A stretch of 64,000 nucleotides of DNA from Ceratothoa steindachneri (lineage: Eukaryota > Arthropoda > Malacostraca > Isopoda > Cymothoidae). A program made the position numbers and the translations under genes. The notes beneath the pieces are model-generated. The model worked only from the letters and a program-made list of their open reading frames with translations, made no database searches and was not told the DNA's origin. Below are positions 1 to 10,345 of the stretch, in pieces. Numbering within the stretch: position 1 is the stretch's first letter; the number at the start of each line of letters is the position of its first letter. The DNA is taken from assembly GCA_963969495.1 (NCBI GenBank), contig OZ018327.1:30883175-30947174 (forward strand). Reading direction: 5' to 3'.

Positions 1-250
1 GATAGGGAGGTGCCCGAAAGCACCTCCAGAGAAGGGGGTGAGGGGGAGTCCCCTACACCCGTAGGCGTAGGAGAGGAGTAAGCCTCCTCTCCGGTTAAAG
101 AGGTATGGAGGGTCCCCTGCGCAAGCACAGGGGGGGGGACCTCCATCTTTTCTGTGGAGCTGCACGAGGGCGGCTCCGTTGTTGTTATAGGGGGAATTAA
201 GGGGAGATGTTTTTTTGTTTCATCATTGGGCATGGTGACCCTCTTTGTTT
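1..250 (+). mobile_element. LINE-A 5' region, probable fragment
   Basis: G-rich, CpG-containing stretch with no convincing reading frame. Its layout (GGAGGGTCCCC, then TGGAGCTGCACGAGGGCGGCTC) resembles 22126-22400, where TGGAGCTGCACAAGAGCGACTA occupies the same place. It lies just upstream of tandem repeats and a reverse-transcriptase remnant in the same orientation, so I read it as the 5' untranslated part of the non-LTR family LINE-A. The assignment is inference from similarity within the window only. Confidence 0.3.
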
Positions 251-455
251 TACGGGACGCAATCGCTCACCACCTCTTGCAGTAGCCCGCACTGCAAGAG
301 GTGCTTACAGGCCCGGCAGAGCCAGGCGCCGCCATTTGGGACCACCCCTCCCGCCTGGTGGCCTGGCAGTCCTTCGGCATGGCGGCTCCACCTTGAACAC
401 GGCGTAAAACGGATAGATTTTGAAGACGAGAGGAAAAGGGATGTGAGGAAGGTAT

Positions 456-1022
456 GGGTGGGGATGAAGCAGGTTGTTAAAAGCCAACCACCCCAGACCG
501 GAGCTCAGGGGTTAGGGGACATTGTCCCCTCCCCCCTCAGCCCCGATCCGGGACGATTGGCTGAGAAGAAGGTCAGCTTCTACCCTGTGAAATTAGAGGC
601 TGACCAGAGAAAGTTGTGGGAGAGGTTGTATGAAAAGCGACGAGGTAGGATAGGAATACAGGCTATCTGAAGGAAGGAAGAGAGGCTAAGCTGTGGCCGG
701 ACGGGGCGCTGGATCCCGTCAGCACGGCGGCCAGGATGGCAAATCGCCGCGCCCCTTACGGGGTGGGGATGAAGCAGGTTGTTAAAAACCAGCCACCCCA
801 GACCGGAGCTCAGGGGTTAGGGAATATTGTCCCCTCCCCCCTCAGCCCCGATCCGGGACGGTTGGCTGAGAAGAAGGTCAGCAAAGTTGTGGGGGAGGTT
901 GTATGAAAAGAGAGGAAACAAGTGTTTTGAAGGAAGGAAGAGTGGCTAAGCTAGGGCCGGACGGAGCGCTGGATCCCGTCAGCACGGCGGCCAGGATGGC
1001 AAATTGCCGCGCCCCTTACGGG
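456..1022 (+). repeat. Tandem repeat, two 0.26-0.3 kb units
   Basis: Two head-to-tail copies: 456-760 (305 bp) and 761-1022 (262 bp). Each starts GGGTGGGGATGAAGCAGG and ends in a segment containing GGATCCCGTCAGCACGGCGG and CGCGCCCCTTACG. The second copy lacks about 40 bp after GAAGGTCAGC. A single diverged copy of the same unit is present on the opposite strand at about 10090-10345. Position and orientation suggest the 5' leader of LINE-A, where repeated promoter-like monomers are known in other LINEs; that role is inference. Confidence 0.6.
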
Positions 1023-1059
1023 GTCGGTCAAGAAAGCTCAGTAAAACACCAGGTCGGGC

Positions 1060-1411
1060 GATATTGAGAAATGTTGCGTTACTATATTGGGGTGTGAGGT
1101 CTTTTATTCAAAGTTTCTTAGCATCGCAATCCTTTACGGTGTGTGATAGATACACCTACTCTGACCTGCAAATCCAAGAAAAGGGAAGGCTTCAGGGCGG
1201 CGTTTTATCTTTTGTAATTGCGAACAAAGACATCTCTTTTCTTCCCAAGGGTATATCGGTGACACTGTTCGTCGATGACTTTGTAGTCTACTGCTCCTCG
1301 GCTCCCTTCTTCAGCGTCGCGTCGTCTGCAGTTTTACAACGTATAATTTCTGGGATTCCGTTTTCCACGAGCAAAACAAAGGCAATGTACTTCGTGTTTA
1401 TAGACATTTAA
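1060..1411 (+). pseudogene. LINE-A reverse transcriptase remnant
   Basis: An open stretch encodes a degraded piece of a non-LTR reverse transcriptase. The segment DLQIQEKGRLQGGVLS corresponds to the usual NGVPQGSVLS motif, and ISVTLFVDDFVVYCSS carries the catalytic YxDD-type box as FVDD. Part of the stretch between these motifs appears deleted (the usual LFALAIND reads FVIANKD), and the frame ends soon after the thumb begins. The plus orientation matches the tandem repeats just upstream, but finger-domain sequence is missing between them, so the copy is internally deleted. RT function is established for the family; this copy cannot encode a working enzyme. Confidence 0.7.
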
Positions 1412-1622
1412 TAGTTCTCTCTCACACGTCCAATTTAAGTTGGACTATGGGGGGCAAATTTACTCTTAGGCTTCATCCTCAGCCCTGAAAAGGCTGAATC
1501 CGATTCACAACATCCTAGTTCTTTCCAGTGGCACCTTCTTCGTGAAGAGCCTTAACTGTAAAAGTGAGGTACTCCTATAGCAATGCCTCTGGGCATTCCT
1601 ACAATAAAAACCTCCTGGGAAA

Positions 1623-1624
<2 letters not shown>

Positions 1625-1658
<34 letters not shown>
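1625..1658. repeat. (TA)n microsatellite
   Basis: About 17 TA units. The short IYIYIY frame that crosses it is an artefact of the repeat. Confidence 0.95.
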
Positions 1659-1660
<2 letters not shown>

Positions 1661-1839
1661 CAATTATTATGTAAAATTCATATTATGCAATCCTTCAAAC
1701 TAACATGTCAAGGGATTAACAGCAAATTGTCAATAAACGGGTCAACATCTACCACCTACACCTCACTTCACTTATTCAGGTAGGTCCTCACTTGCACTGA
1801 CCCACACTCAATCCTAACTTCGTATCGCCATCATTTCAT

Positions 1840-2025
1840 TCAGCACTCATACAGTGCTACGTTGTCAATTCTCTCGCACTCACATAGTGCTCTGACAACG
1901 CCATCAATTCGCTCGCACTCGCATAGTGCTCTGGCAACAAGTCATCAATTCGCTCGCACTCGCATAGTGCTCTGGCAACACGCCATATATCCTCTCGCAC
2001 TCACATGGTGCTCTGGCAACACGCC
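1840..2025. repeat. Minisatellite, about 40-bp unit
   Basis: Four units plus a partial first one, starting near 1865, 1904, 1945 and 1986. Each contains TCGCACTCRCATAGTGCTCT and ends in GGCAACA or GACAACG. Within each unit GCACT and AGTGC can pair around a 5-base loop. The spacing is 39-41 bp with no unique spacers, so this is a simple tandem array. Confidence 0.8.
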
Positions 2026-2423
2026 TGAAACCTGGTAATACCGAAAATGTTCATCTAGAGCCACTATCACCTCATTCTCCTACTATACCCCTTTATGATA
2101 CAGTAATTCCCCAAAACAACCTAAACCCCACCTTTTTAACTACTCCAGCCTCTCCGACTCCACCTTCCGTTTTGCTGCCTCCTCCTCCTCCTCATTTGTT
2201 GCAGGAACTCTCGTCGACAGAAGTGGTTAGTCAGGAGGAAATCTCTCCCCCACTGGTAACTCCGTCAGCGGACAACGGGACTCAAGACTCCCACATCCCT
2301 CTTGACGCCATCTTGGAAGGAACCAACAAGCGGATCACCTTTGTTCCATCAACCTTCTCTCGTGCAAGTGCCTCGTTCAACGCTAATGCCACTGCCACAG
2401 CAAATCTCTGTCCCCGTACATAA
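2025..2423 (+). other. Proline-rich open frame of unknown origin
   Basis: A frame of about 130 codons stays open from the end of the minisatellite to the stop at 2421-2423; the first ATG is at 2172. The protein is rich in Pro, Ser and Thr, includes a run of five prolines near the 2172 start, and contains no domain I recognise. It could be the variable tail of a LINE ORF1, given the LINE pieces on both sides, or a chance open frame. I do not assign a function. Confidence 0.2.
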
Positions 2424-2755
2424 CCATATACTATACTCCCCTTACCCTATCATTGAATTTAGATATGTATACGATACCTCTGTGTACGCCCCCCTTCTTG
2501 AACCATCAATTAGATCATCTCTCCAACCTGGATGCTCTAAGGGATATTGCCCTTCCCTTGTCGCCGTACTACCCCCTCCGAAAGCTTGCACCAGCATGTG
2601 GCGCTTGGATAAGTCATCCGTGGACTTTTGCTCCATTAAATGCCTGCTAGTCATTCTTTTAACTTTTATTGATCTAAATTTTGCATTTTAAACATTTTAT
2701 TTTGTCCTACTTAGAAGTGTTTTAGAAACGATTCCCTGTTTTAGTGCTTCTCATC
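2424..2755. other. Intergenic, nothing recognised
   Basis: AT-rich towards its right end. The short frames present overlap one another on both strands and show no motif. Confidence 0.5.
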
Positions 2756-2808
2756 CCTTAGCTGCATTTTTTTTAAAGGGGCTATCTGGCGACTGTTCCT
2801 TAGCTGCA
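2756..2808 (-). mobile_element. 31-bp LINE-A insertion with 11-bp target duplication
   Basis: The insert 2767-2797 reads, on the minus strand, AACAGTCGCCAGATAGCC followed by CCTTT and eight A residues. This is exactly the extreme 3' end of LINE-A (compare GTCGCCAGATAGCCTCCTT at 19334-19365). It is bracketed by perfect copies of CCTTAGCTGCA at 2756-2766 and 2798-2808. A very short 5'-truncated copy with a poly(A) tail and a target-site duplication is the product expected of target-primed reverse transcription. It proves the location of the family's 3' terminus and the minus orientation. Confidence 0.85.
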
Positions 2809-2941
2809 AAAATTTCCAACTGGTTGGTCCAGAATGCGTCATCAGGTTCCCAGGCATGTAAGAGACCCTGGGAAAAGGCAACTTATCCCTGGGATTCGGA
2901 TAGCTCAGCATTGCCTTTTAGATATTTCTTTCCCTTTATAA

Positions 2942-3060
2942 CAGGGGTGGGCAACGTTTTTAAGTGGGTGTGCCAAAATTGGCCAAATCTTTGATACAAA
3001 ATTTTCTCACCTCCCAATAATTGACCAAAACAATAAAAGGACATAAAATTAAAGATATTC
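2942..3060 (+). mobile_element. Possible hAT terminus
   Basis: CAGGGGTGGGCAACG at 2942 followed by GTGCCAAAATTGGCCAAATC is the kind of end seen in many hAT (Charlie-like) elements. I found no matching inverted end nearby and no transposase, so it would be a solitary end or a decayed copy. Confidence 0.3.
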
Positions 3061-5592
3061 TTTTATTCATTTTTAAACACGTATGATGCCTAAAGATTAC
3101 AAGGAAAAGATAGTTATTATACCTATAAAATTACATATTATATTAAACAGAATTGAATCTTTACGATTGTAAGTGGAAAAGAACAAATCCAAACTAGAGA
3201 AAGAAAAATTGTGGTTTTTATTTATTTACCATCAATGAGACTTCTGCGTGTGCATCAATGATAACATAATTTATAAGAGATTGTACACCATGCGGTTGCT
3301 ATATAAAAGTTAGAACACACTTACTTAGTTTTCTTAAGTTAAGCATTTGGCTTCGCGTGCCGGTAAGAAGCCGGGCCTGCTCTATAAGGTATTATTTCTC
3401 ATTTGTGGGATGCGTTTCATCTTTTAAATTATACTATCAATAAGGCTGTTAGTGTTTAGTCCTCGAGCCTTCAGAGACTATTCTCCTGAGTTAGCCCTTT
3501 GCGGCATTCGCATCCGTCACAAGAACTTAGCCAGGGCAGGTGTTCGAATCACCCCTTGCTTCAGTTTTTGTGGTGAGAACCAATCGGTTGCCAATCTTCT
3601 ATTGGGACTGCCTCATTTTGACATTTTCAAGTCGTCTAGTTCCCCAGCCAATTCAAGTATACCTGACCTGTCTCACCTTGGTTTTCTTCTGACAGATGAA
3701 TCTTTCAAACCATGTTTTTAAAATTATCTGATAGTGGTCTTCTCCCTCTTTTGATTAATTTGCCCCCCCCCCCTCCTTTACACACATTATGTTGTAAAAT
3801 GACAACATAAAGGATTGGGCAGCTGTCCAATTTGTTTATTCTTTAGCAAGCAAAGTTTCAGATGAGAACCTTGACAACCAAAAGGCGTGGATAATCTAGA
3901 TCTGGGTCAACATCGTTGGCATAGGGATCTAACGAGCGAGGGAAGGCTGAGAGGGGAACTGAAAAACGTTTGGCATGATAAGCTTAGGAAAAGGCAAACA
4001 AAATTGACTTCATATTCCCCCTCGGGACTCCCAACCACGGAGTCCTACAAGGGCCTGCGCAACTGCAACTCTCATGTACCACACAATCTTTATGGGCCAA
4101 AGAGGCTGCCTGAGTTTTCCTACGCGCGGAGGAAAGTGGGTCAGTGATGGGTTTTGCCTTGGGCATCGACAAACGAAGGCGAAAGAAAGTTCCAATCTCC
4201 GACCTTACTGAAAGAAAAATTCAGAATCTTTCCGAAAAAACAAGTAGAAGTCAGGTAACCGTTAGAGCCAATGAATAGAAGAAAGAGGGGAAAATAAAAA
4301 GGTGGTAGAGGAGAAAAGTGTAATAAAAGTCTGGTTCGCAGCACCAAGGGACACCAAAGAGCCCCAGGGCTGACCCCCCTTCCCCCATCGGCACGAGAAG
4401 ACTAGCCTCTATGAGACTAACCCCATAAAATATTTAACCGCCTTATATATTCAACACCTACACGATAATAAGGTTTGCTATTTATAGTGGGACCATCATA
4501 TTTTATACTTTAATTATGAGCTGTAAAAGAAGCTACAGTCCAGAAAGTGGGCCCCAACATGCTTTTTATTTAAAAAGCAACCAATGATGCTTACTCTAAC
4601 TCATTATCTCGGAAATCTGAGAATCTCAATACATTAATATTTTCTTTCACCTTCAAATGAGGTCTATTAAGCCACAGTAAAGAACAAGGAACAAGTAGAC
4701 GAAAAAAAAGTGCCGCACCACAATGAAATAAAAAGGACTGTGTCAATGGAAGTAAGAGCACAAATTTCCCTTACTGTAAAGGTGGTCACACTCCCCAGGA
4801 AGAAATTCCTAAAGTTACATCACAAAATTTGGCATCCTACGGATAATACCAATACTGATAATGGATTAGGAAGAAAATAAAATTAATCGATGCGAAAAAA
4901 ACTTTATTTAAAGGTATCTAAACCTTAAACCTTCGAAAATAGAGGACGCAAATGTCTAATTTTATAGTTAATACGTCAATGAGGTTTTCTTAATTTTCCC
5001 TTTTCATAAGAAATAGAAAAGGATCATTTATCTTGAGAAAACTGAATGGGACAAATACCATTGAAACCAAATGAAATGATAGTTTCAAATTAAAGACGTA
5101 TAAATTTCCCCCGCTCTAGGCTTGCTCATGGAAAAATAAATCATACTATGACACCTCTAGCAATTTTCACTAAACTATATCTTAGGACCAAATCGAGGGT
5201 ATAAATCTTCGTATGTAAAGATAAACTATGACACGGCCATACGTAGTTAGGCCATCGGGAGCAGCCACTTTTGTGACTATTGCAACAAGCTAGACCGGGA
5301 AGACACGCGGCGGATCGAAAGTTTAAAAAAAAAAAAAAAAAAACTTAATGGAGAGTAAATTCCAGATAACAATCGATAAATAGCATCTATTAAGTAGCTA
5401 TAGCTACACAGCTCATGTCCCGAAGCGTACGAATCGACTCGTCCTACTATGTTCGACAGGCGATGATCATTTAAAGTTTAATGTCCTTTTTCGCACAGTC
5501 GGCTCCACGTAGACAGAGTATATTCATACAGCAAGCCTCATCCCAAATGCTGGTGTCAGACAGACACCAGAAAGTTAGGATTACATTCGTAC
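3060..5592. other. Intergenic, no gene recognised
   Basis: AT-rich DNA with short C runs (3763-3774) and a poly(A) tract (5325-5343). An 89-codon open frame (3452-3721) shows no known motif. I see no transposon end, RNA gene or exon that I can support here. Confidence 0.5.
5325..5343. repeat. Poly(A) tract
   Basis: Nineteen A residues. It could be the tail of a plus-strand retrotransposed sequence, but nothing recognisable lies immediately upstream. Confidence 0.7.
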
Positions 5593-6004
5593 CAGTGGTC
5601 GCTCGTAGCTAAAATTAGTGGGGTGCTAAATCAAAAATTTGTTAGCATTGTTTTATTATTGTGTAAAAGGAAATAAACAAAAGGAAAATTTATAGATAAA
5701 CATGATAAAATCCTAAACAAAACCAAACACTTTTTTACTTACTAATAGCTTAAATTGTTTCAGTTTAAGCTTGATTGATTAATTTAAAAACAAAATCCAT
5801 TCTTCTTGTTTTAATTATTTTCTCCATTGAAATCACTGCAAGTGCATTTAGTCTTACAGAATTAATTTTGCTTATTAGAAAAGTTTGTTTACTTTTCAGT
5901 GTTGAAAAGCAGTGTTTTGCCTCTAATGTAGTCATGGGCATAAGCGTCATGCCAATAGAAATTGAGAGGCACGTGCCTCCTCAGATCTTTTGTATCTGGA
6001 CTTA

Positions 6005-6052
<48 letters not shown>

Positions 6053-6187
6053 TATATTACTATAGTGACTTTATTATGCTGTATTATTAATTTTATTCAC
6101 TGAATGGATTAGCATTTAATGTGAATTTAAGCCTTTTAGATTTTTTAATTGTGCCCCTGCAGAATTTTGGCTTGCATGACGCCCCTG
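5593..6187 (-). mobile_element. Internally deleted hAT element, 595 bp
   Basis: The left end starts CAGTGGTCGCTCGTAGC, then AAAATTAGTGGGGTGC. The right end, read on the minus strand, starts CAGGGGCGTCATGCAAGCC, then AAAATTCTGCAGGGGCAC. These are recognisably related inverted ends, and a C-terminal hAT transposase fragment lies between them on the minus strand. I could not find a convincing 8-bp duplication, so the exact borders may be off by a few bases. A (TA)n run (6012-6050) lies inside. Confidence 0.55.
5765..5950 (-). pseudogene. hAT transposase C-terminal dimerisation fragment
   Basis: The frame contains KHCFSTLKSKQTFL and RLNALAVISMEK, matching the hAT C-terminal dimerisation region, whose usual form is RCFSTLKRIKTFLR with RLNALAMLSIE. 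Only about 50 residues survive; the N-terminal zinc finger, the catalytic residues and the insertion domain are absent. It sits between CAGNGG-type ends and so is a non-autonomous deletion product. Family assignment is from memory of the motif, without a search. Confidence 0.65.
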
Positions 6188-7445
6188 GTCATGGGAACAG
6201 TAAAGATTTTTATCAGCTTCGTAATTTCACTAAGAACATCATCTAGATTATTTTCATTTTATCCAAGAAAAAATTAATTAAATTCTACACTTTAGCACAT
6301 TCAAGAATATTAACACGCTTTTAAACACAACACACGGGGAGTAAAAATAAACACTACCTTCCACCAGCACACCAGGGTCGGCACTGCTTGCTTCATATCT
6401 TGAACATGTGAGCATGCGCACAACAGCCAAACACTGCGTCACTGGAACTGTGAAGTGCACAGTTCTATACAAGGATTTTAATTTTTTTTCATAAACTAGG
6501 GAATGGCTACTGGGATTATATAATGTACAATTATAAAGAAAGAATTAAAAAAAAATATGGATATCGAGTGGAAATTGGGTGCTGCAGTTCCGCAGTGCCT
6601 ATAGACGAGTCGCCACTGATTCGTGGGAGTAGGGGCGACTTCCGATTGCCACATATGCGTCCTACTCAGTTAGACTACCTATGATGGAGTTGGAAAATGG
6701 TGTGTGAGGGCTAAAGAAAAATGAAAGCGTAATTATATCAAAGGGGAAAGGCTGAGAGGAAGGGCAAGCGATTATTTACAGATATCAAGGGCGTATTGGG
6801 CAGGATTAAATGCAAGGGTTGCGTCAAGGTAGGAAAAGAGAAAAAGAAAGTGATGACGAGGGATTGATTACTCAAACACGTGGGTCACGGCGAGTATTGT
6901 ACGGCAGGTGATCGCGGGTTATAAGGTACCGGTGTTATCCTGGTGTGACCCAGGCGTAGGCGGTCCAGGTGGAGGTTTAATAGTGAACTTTGGTGATAGT
7001 AGTTTGCAAGAAGCTAGCTATTGTGCATTAATGATCTCTTTCGCATGTGGGAGATCAATGAATGGAAGGGCAACATAGTGCGTTAGACCGGCCCAAATCA
7101 TCGACTGAAACGAAAAACTACTCCGCAAGCAAATACGTTTTTAACCCATGAACAATTCTACCAAAAATATAAACACAAACCGATTATATTAGTAGTTGTT
7201 GCTGCAGCGTTAGGACCTAAGCTTTATTGACTAATTACTTTCTCATGATAAAGAAATGCTACAAGCAGGTTTGCACGAGTGAATTCCACAATGGCTCATC
7301 CCTGAACAGGAGACATCAATCACACTCCCTCCATGCATACAAAACAGCATACATTCGCTCCTCATCTAACCCCCCTTTTCAAACACCTGCAATCAACCAA
7401 CCTTCTCTACGGTCTTCAACCCTACGGCCCCGACATTCTCTTATA
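6188..7445. other. Intergenic, no gene recognised
   Basis: Mixed-composition DNA, more CpG-rich around 6590-6970. Only short overlapping frames without motifs are present. Confidence 0.5.
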
Positions 7446-7580
7446 CAGGGTGCCTCCCCCCCCCAAAAAAAACCCTGGACCCAACTTTTGATTGGCTTTA
7501 TTTCTTAAGTCGACCAAAACATTAAGAAATATAGCCTATCAAAAGTTAGGGCCGCGTTTTTTTGTGTGTGTGCCACCCTG
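7446..7580. mobile_element. 135-bp palindromic MITE with TA duplication
   Basis: Left arm CAGGGTGCC... through CCAACTTTTGATTGGC to ATTTCTTAA; right arm TTAAGAAATATAGCC through ATCAAAAGTTAGGG to GGCACACCCTG-type end. The two arms are imperfect inverted copies of about 60 bp with a short centre, and the whole is flanked by TA (7444-7445 and 7581-7582). Long inverted repeats, small size and a TA target are typical of Tc1/mariner-type MITEs. It has no coding capacity and needs a transposase in trans. Confidence 0.75.
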
Positions 7581-7582
7581 TA

Positions 7583-7990
7583 TTCACTTCACGAGCCTAT
7601 CTACTATTAAAATAATCCTATCTCATGGCACTTTCAGACACCCTCCACGCAATGAACATCTTTTACCTAGTTATCGAATTGAACTGCTTCCACTCAACAT
7701 ATTTCCTTCTGCCATAAGAGTAGCACTTTCATACAACATTGGCACCAGCATAACCTCATGCAGCTCCATTCAACATGCAAACAACATCCACTAACGCTCT
7801 CATCGCCCCAGATTTCACTCTCATTTAAAACCTCGTGGCTACAATTTTCAGCTGAAGTACTCTCATTCCCGCCGCATCCTACACTTGTACAAGGGCGACA
7901 CCATGGACTCGGATATCACATCTCACCCTAAACATATTCTTTTATGCATTTACCCTTAGCCTCGAACATACAGCCATCAGCATTTACAAA

Positions 7991-8069
<79 letters not shown>

Positions 8070-8697
8070 CACCAAGCTAATCATCCTTACCTCCTTCCTC
8101 CATCATATACTCGTACATTAAACAGCTACGCGACATCACAAAACATTACCTGCTTCCACCACGAAAACCATCAAACCACGCATACCAGAAACCCGTTAAC
8201 TATAAACATGCTTTAATTAAAATATAAAGTAAAGTTATATCAACTAACCGTTTACCACTACTCTCCATACATTCTAAGCACCTGATCAAATGCTCCCTGC
8301 AGATATTATAAATCTTTTTAGTCTATAAGTTACTATGTTGGTTCGTAGGCCGTCGGTCGGATGGTAACCATTTTACTTTCAATGAATCTTTTCGTCAGAT
8401 TCTAACAAAATTTTAAACCCTTTAGGTTGTTTTACATTCTCTTTAGAGTATAATTACCAAGGTCGTCCAAAGGTTAGCCCTGGAATTATATAAAAAAAAC
8501 TAATTAAGGGTGGGATTGCACCACCTTGTTGAAGTTTTGAAGGTCATATCAAAATAATTGAGAGCATGCGACTTAGGTGTGTTGACCTTGGGTTTTTTTT
8601 TGGGGGGGGGGGGAGAAAGGGGTCACATGCAAATCTAAGTCGAAATAACTCTCTGAAGACGGCTAGCTCAGCCTCTATTTATCCCTGTTAGCTTTCA
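7583..8697. other. Intergenic with (TA)n block
   Basis: C-rich, A-rich DNA on the plus strand with a long (TA)n run and a T/G homopolymer patch near 8590-8615. The frames here are short and have no motif. Confidence 0.5.
7996..8065. repeat. (TA)n microsatellite, 70 bp
   Basis: Uninterrupted AT alternation of about 35 units. Confidence 0.95.
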
Positions 8698-8699
8698 TA

Positions 8700-8733
8700 C
8701 GAGGGGGAGTCAAAAAGTTCTCAGATAAATGGC
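8700..8733. repeat. Left terminal inverted repeat of mariner
   Basis: Starts directly after the TA at 8698-8699; shares GAGTCAAAAAGTTCTCAGA with the other end. Confidence 0.9.
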
Positions 8734-8763
8734 ATAAAATTTTTATTTGTAATAATACTGTAA

Positions 8764-9813
8764 TCATTTTTCTACATAAGCTCCATTAACATCTATACAC
8801 TTTCTTAATCTATGAATCCAACGGTAAAGACCATCTTTGTAGAATTCACGGGGTTGTCTCTGGCACCAAGTAATGACCTGCTTTTTTGCTTCATCTAATG
8901 ATTGAAACCGGGTTCCTTTTAGGTGTCCCTTTAAATTTGGAAACAGAAAAAAGTCAGAGGGTGCTAAATCAGGGCTATAAGGGGGATGAGCAAGAGTTTC
9001 CCATCGAAATTCCCGTAGCTGAGATCTCACAGCTTTGGACGAATGTGCAGGGGCATTGTCATGGTGGAACAAGATTTGCTTGTGGAGCTTTCCTCGTCGT
9101 TTTTTGGCTATTGAAGTTTTCAGCTTCCTTAAAACTCCTTCGTAATAGCTGGATGTAACAGTTTTTTGTCCTTCTAAGAAGTCTATTAAAATAATTCCCT
9201 CCGAATCCCAAAAAACTGTAGCCATTATCTTCTTAACGGACCTCTCTGTCTTGAACTTGATAGGCCCTGCTGCCGCCCTTGGGTGCCACTCTTTTGATTG
9301 ATTTTTACTTTCAGGATCAAACTGATACACCCAAGTTTCATCTCCCGTTACGAGGCGCTCAAAAAAACTATCCTCGTTTGCTTCAATCTTGGTCAAAATA
9401 GCCAAAGAAAGGTTGGCCCTATGATTCAGCTGGTCTTCTCGCAACGCTTTTGGGACCCAACGTGCTGAAAGCTTGCTCAGGCCAAGATTTTCAGTTAGAA
9501 TTCCAAATGCTGAGCCATGAGAGATTTCACATGCATTGGCAACTTCATCAATAGTAATACGGCGATCTTTATCCACTAGATTCCTCACAAGCTCGACATT
9601 TTCTGGGTTAATGGAGGTGGAGGGTCTCCCTTCACGTGGATCATCTTCAACTTCTTCTCTGCCCCCCTTGAAGCGCTTAATCCAGTCGTAAACTACCGCT
9701 CTACATGGCGAAGAGTCACCATAAACCTGTTGTAGAGCGTCAATAATCTTAACAGGCTTCCAATCAAGTTTAGTCAGGAATTTAATGTTCGCTCTTATCT
9801 CAAAATTTGCCAT
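8764..9813 (-). CDS. Mariner transposase, 349 aa, intact
   Basis: Encodes the cut-and-paste transposase that binds the element's terminal repeats and moves it into TA sites in the nucleus. Residues 1-110 form the paired helix-turn-helix DNA-binding region, ending before the linker motif WVPKAL (119-124). The catalytic triad is complete: D158 in VTGDETWVY, D252 in HHDNAPAH and D287 in YSPDLAPSD, giving the DD34D spacing that defines mariner. The length of 349 residues is normal for the family. The first ATG lies 188 bp inside the right end and the stop lies 64 bp from the left end. There is no frameshift or stop in the frame, unlike every other transposon gene in the window. The subfamily was not determined. 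Activity is inferred, not shown. Confidence 0.93.
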   Translation of the reverse strand: MANFEIRANIKFLTKLDWKPVKIIDALQQVYGDSSPCRAVVYDWIKRFKGGREEVEDDPREGRPSTSINPENVELVRNLVDKDRRITIDEVANACEISHGSAFGILTENLGLSKLSARWVPKALREDQLNHRANLSLAILTKIEANEDSFFERLVTGDETWVYQFDPESKNQSKEWHPRAAAGPIKFKTERSVKKIMATVFWDSEGIILIDFLEGQKTVTSSYYEGVLRKLKTSIAKKRRGKLHKQILFHHDNAPAHSSKAVRSQLREFRWETLAHPPYSPDLAPSDFFLFPNLKGHLKGTRFQSLDEAKKQVITWCQRQPREFYKDGLYRWIHRLRKCIDVNGAYVEK

Positions 9814-9967
9814 TTTATGGGTTCAAAAAAGTAACCTTTTTGAAGCACATCTAATACAAAGAGTCTCGACAAATTGAATGACGAATTTTGTAGGAATTGT
9901 TCAGAAAACATGAAAGTCGTGTTTGACCCTGTATTTACTTGTACAAAATCGAACATTTCAATAATCT

Positions 9968-10001
9968 GGCATTTGTCTGAGAACTTTTTGACTCACCTAC
10001 G
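9968..10001. repeat. Right terminal inverted repeat of mariner
   Basis: Reads TCTGAGAACTTTTTGACTC towards the border and is followed by TA at 10002-10003. Confidence 0.9.
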
Positions 10002-10089
10002 TATGACTAAGAATATTTCCATACATCTCGCGGCACCACCCTGCACAGTAGTTCGTGCTTTAACCTTCCATACAACGGTATTATCAATG

Positions 10090-10345
10090 TACTCTCCTTT
10101 GGACCCCGCAAGGGGCGCGGTGATTTGCCTTCCTGACGGGACTGGGCGCTTCTTTTTTTCCTGGGCTTTTACCCTGCAACCTCTCTCACAACTTTCTTTG
10201 GTCGGCCCCTAATTTCCTCTCACCCAACTATCTTGGATCGGGGTTGAGGAAAAAATGCTCCCTCACGCATGAGCTCCAGTTTGGGGTGGTGGGTTTCTAA
10301 AGACCTGCCTAACATATCACTTTTCTCTCCTTTCATGGTCTATCA
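10090..10345 (-). mobile_element. LINE-A 5' leader unit, single copy
   Basis: On the minus strand this matches the 456-1022 tandem unit: CACCACCCCAAACTGGAGCTC, CCCCGATCC, AAAGTTGTGAGAGAGGTTG and CACCGCGCCCCTTGCGGGGT appear in the same order. It shows that the tandemly repeated leader also exists as a single unit elsewhere. Confidence 0.55.

Larger units (their letters stand above)
8700..10001 (-). mobile_element. Complete mariner element, 1302 bp
   Basis: A full-length mariner. The left end starts CGAGGGGGAGTC and shares the core GAGTCAAAAAGTTCTCAGA with the reversed right end (CGTAGGTGAGTC...). The terminal inverted repeats are about 33 bp with roughly five mismatches. TA dinucleotides flank both sides (8698-8699 and 10002-10003), as expected for mariner target duplication. 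One uninterrupted transposase gene fills the inside, so this copy looks young and structurally autonomous. Confidence 0.92.

Noticed and set aside
1840..2025. Regularly spaced repeats that superficially suggest a CRISPR array
   Set aside because: Units are contiguous with no unique spacers, repeats are imperfect, and the genome is eukaryotic; it is a minisatellite.
3530..3555. Possible tRNA gene or SINE B-box (GTTCGAATC)
   Set aside because: No matching A-box at the right distance, no cloverleaf and no acceptor stem could be drawn.
8886..9158. Plus-strand 90-codon frame within the mariner
   Set aside because: Antisense of the intact transposase.
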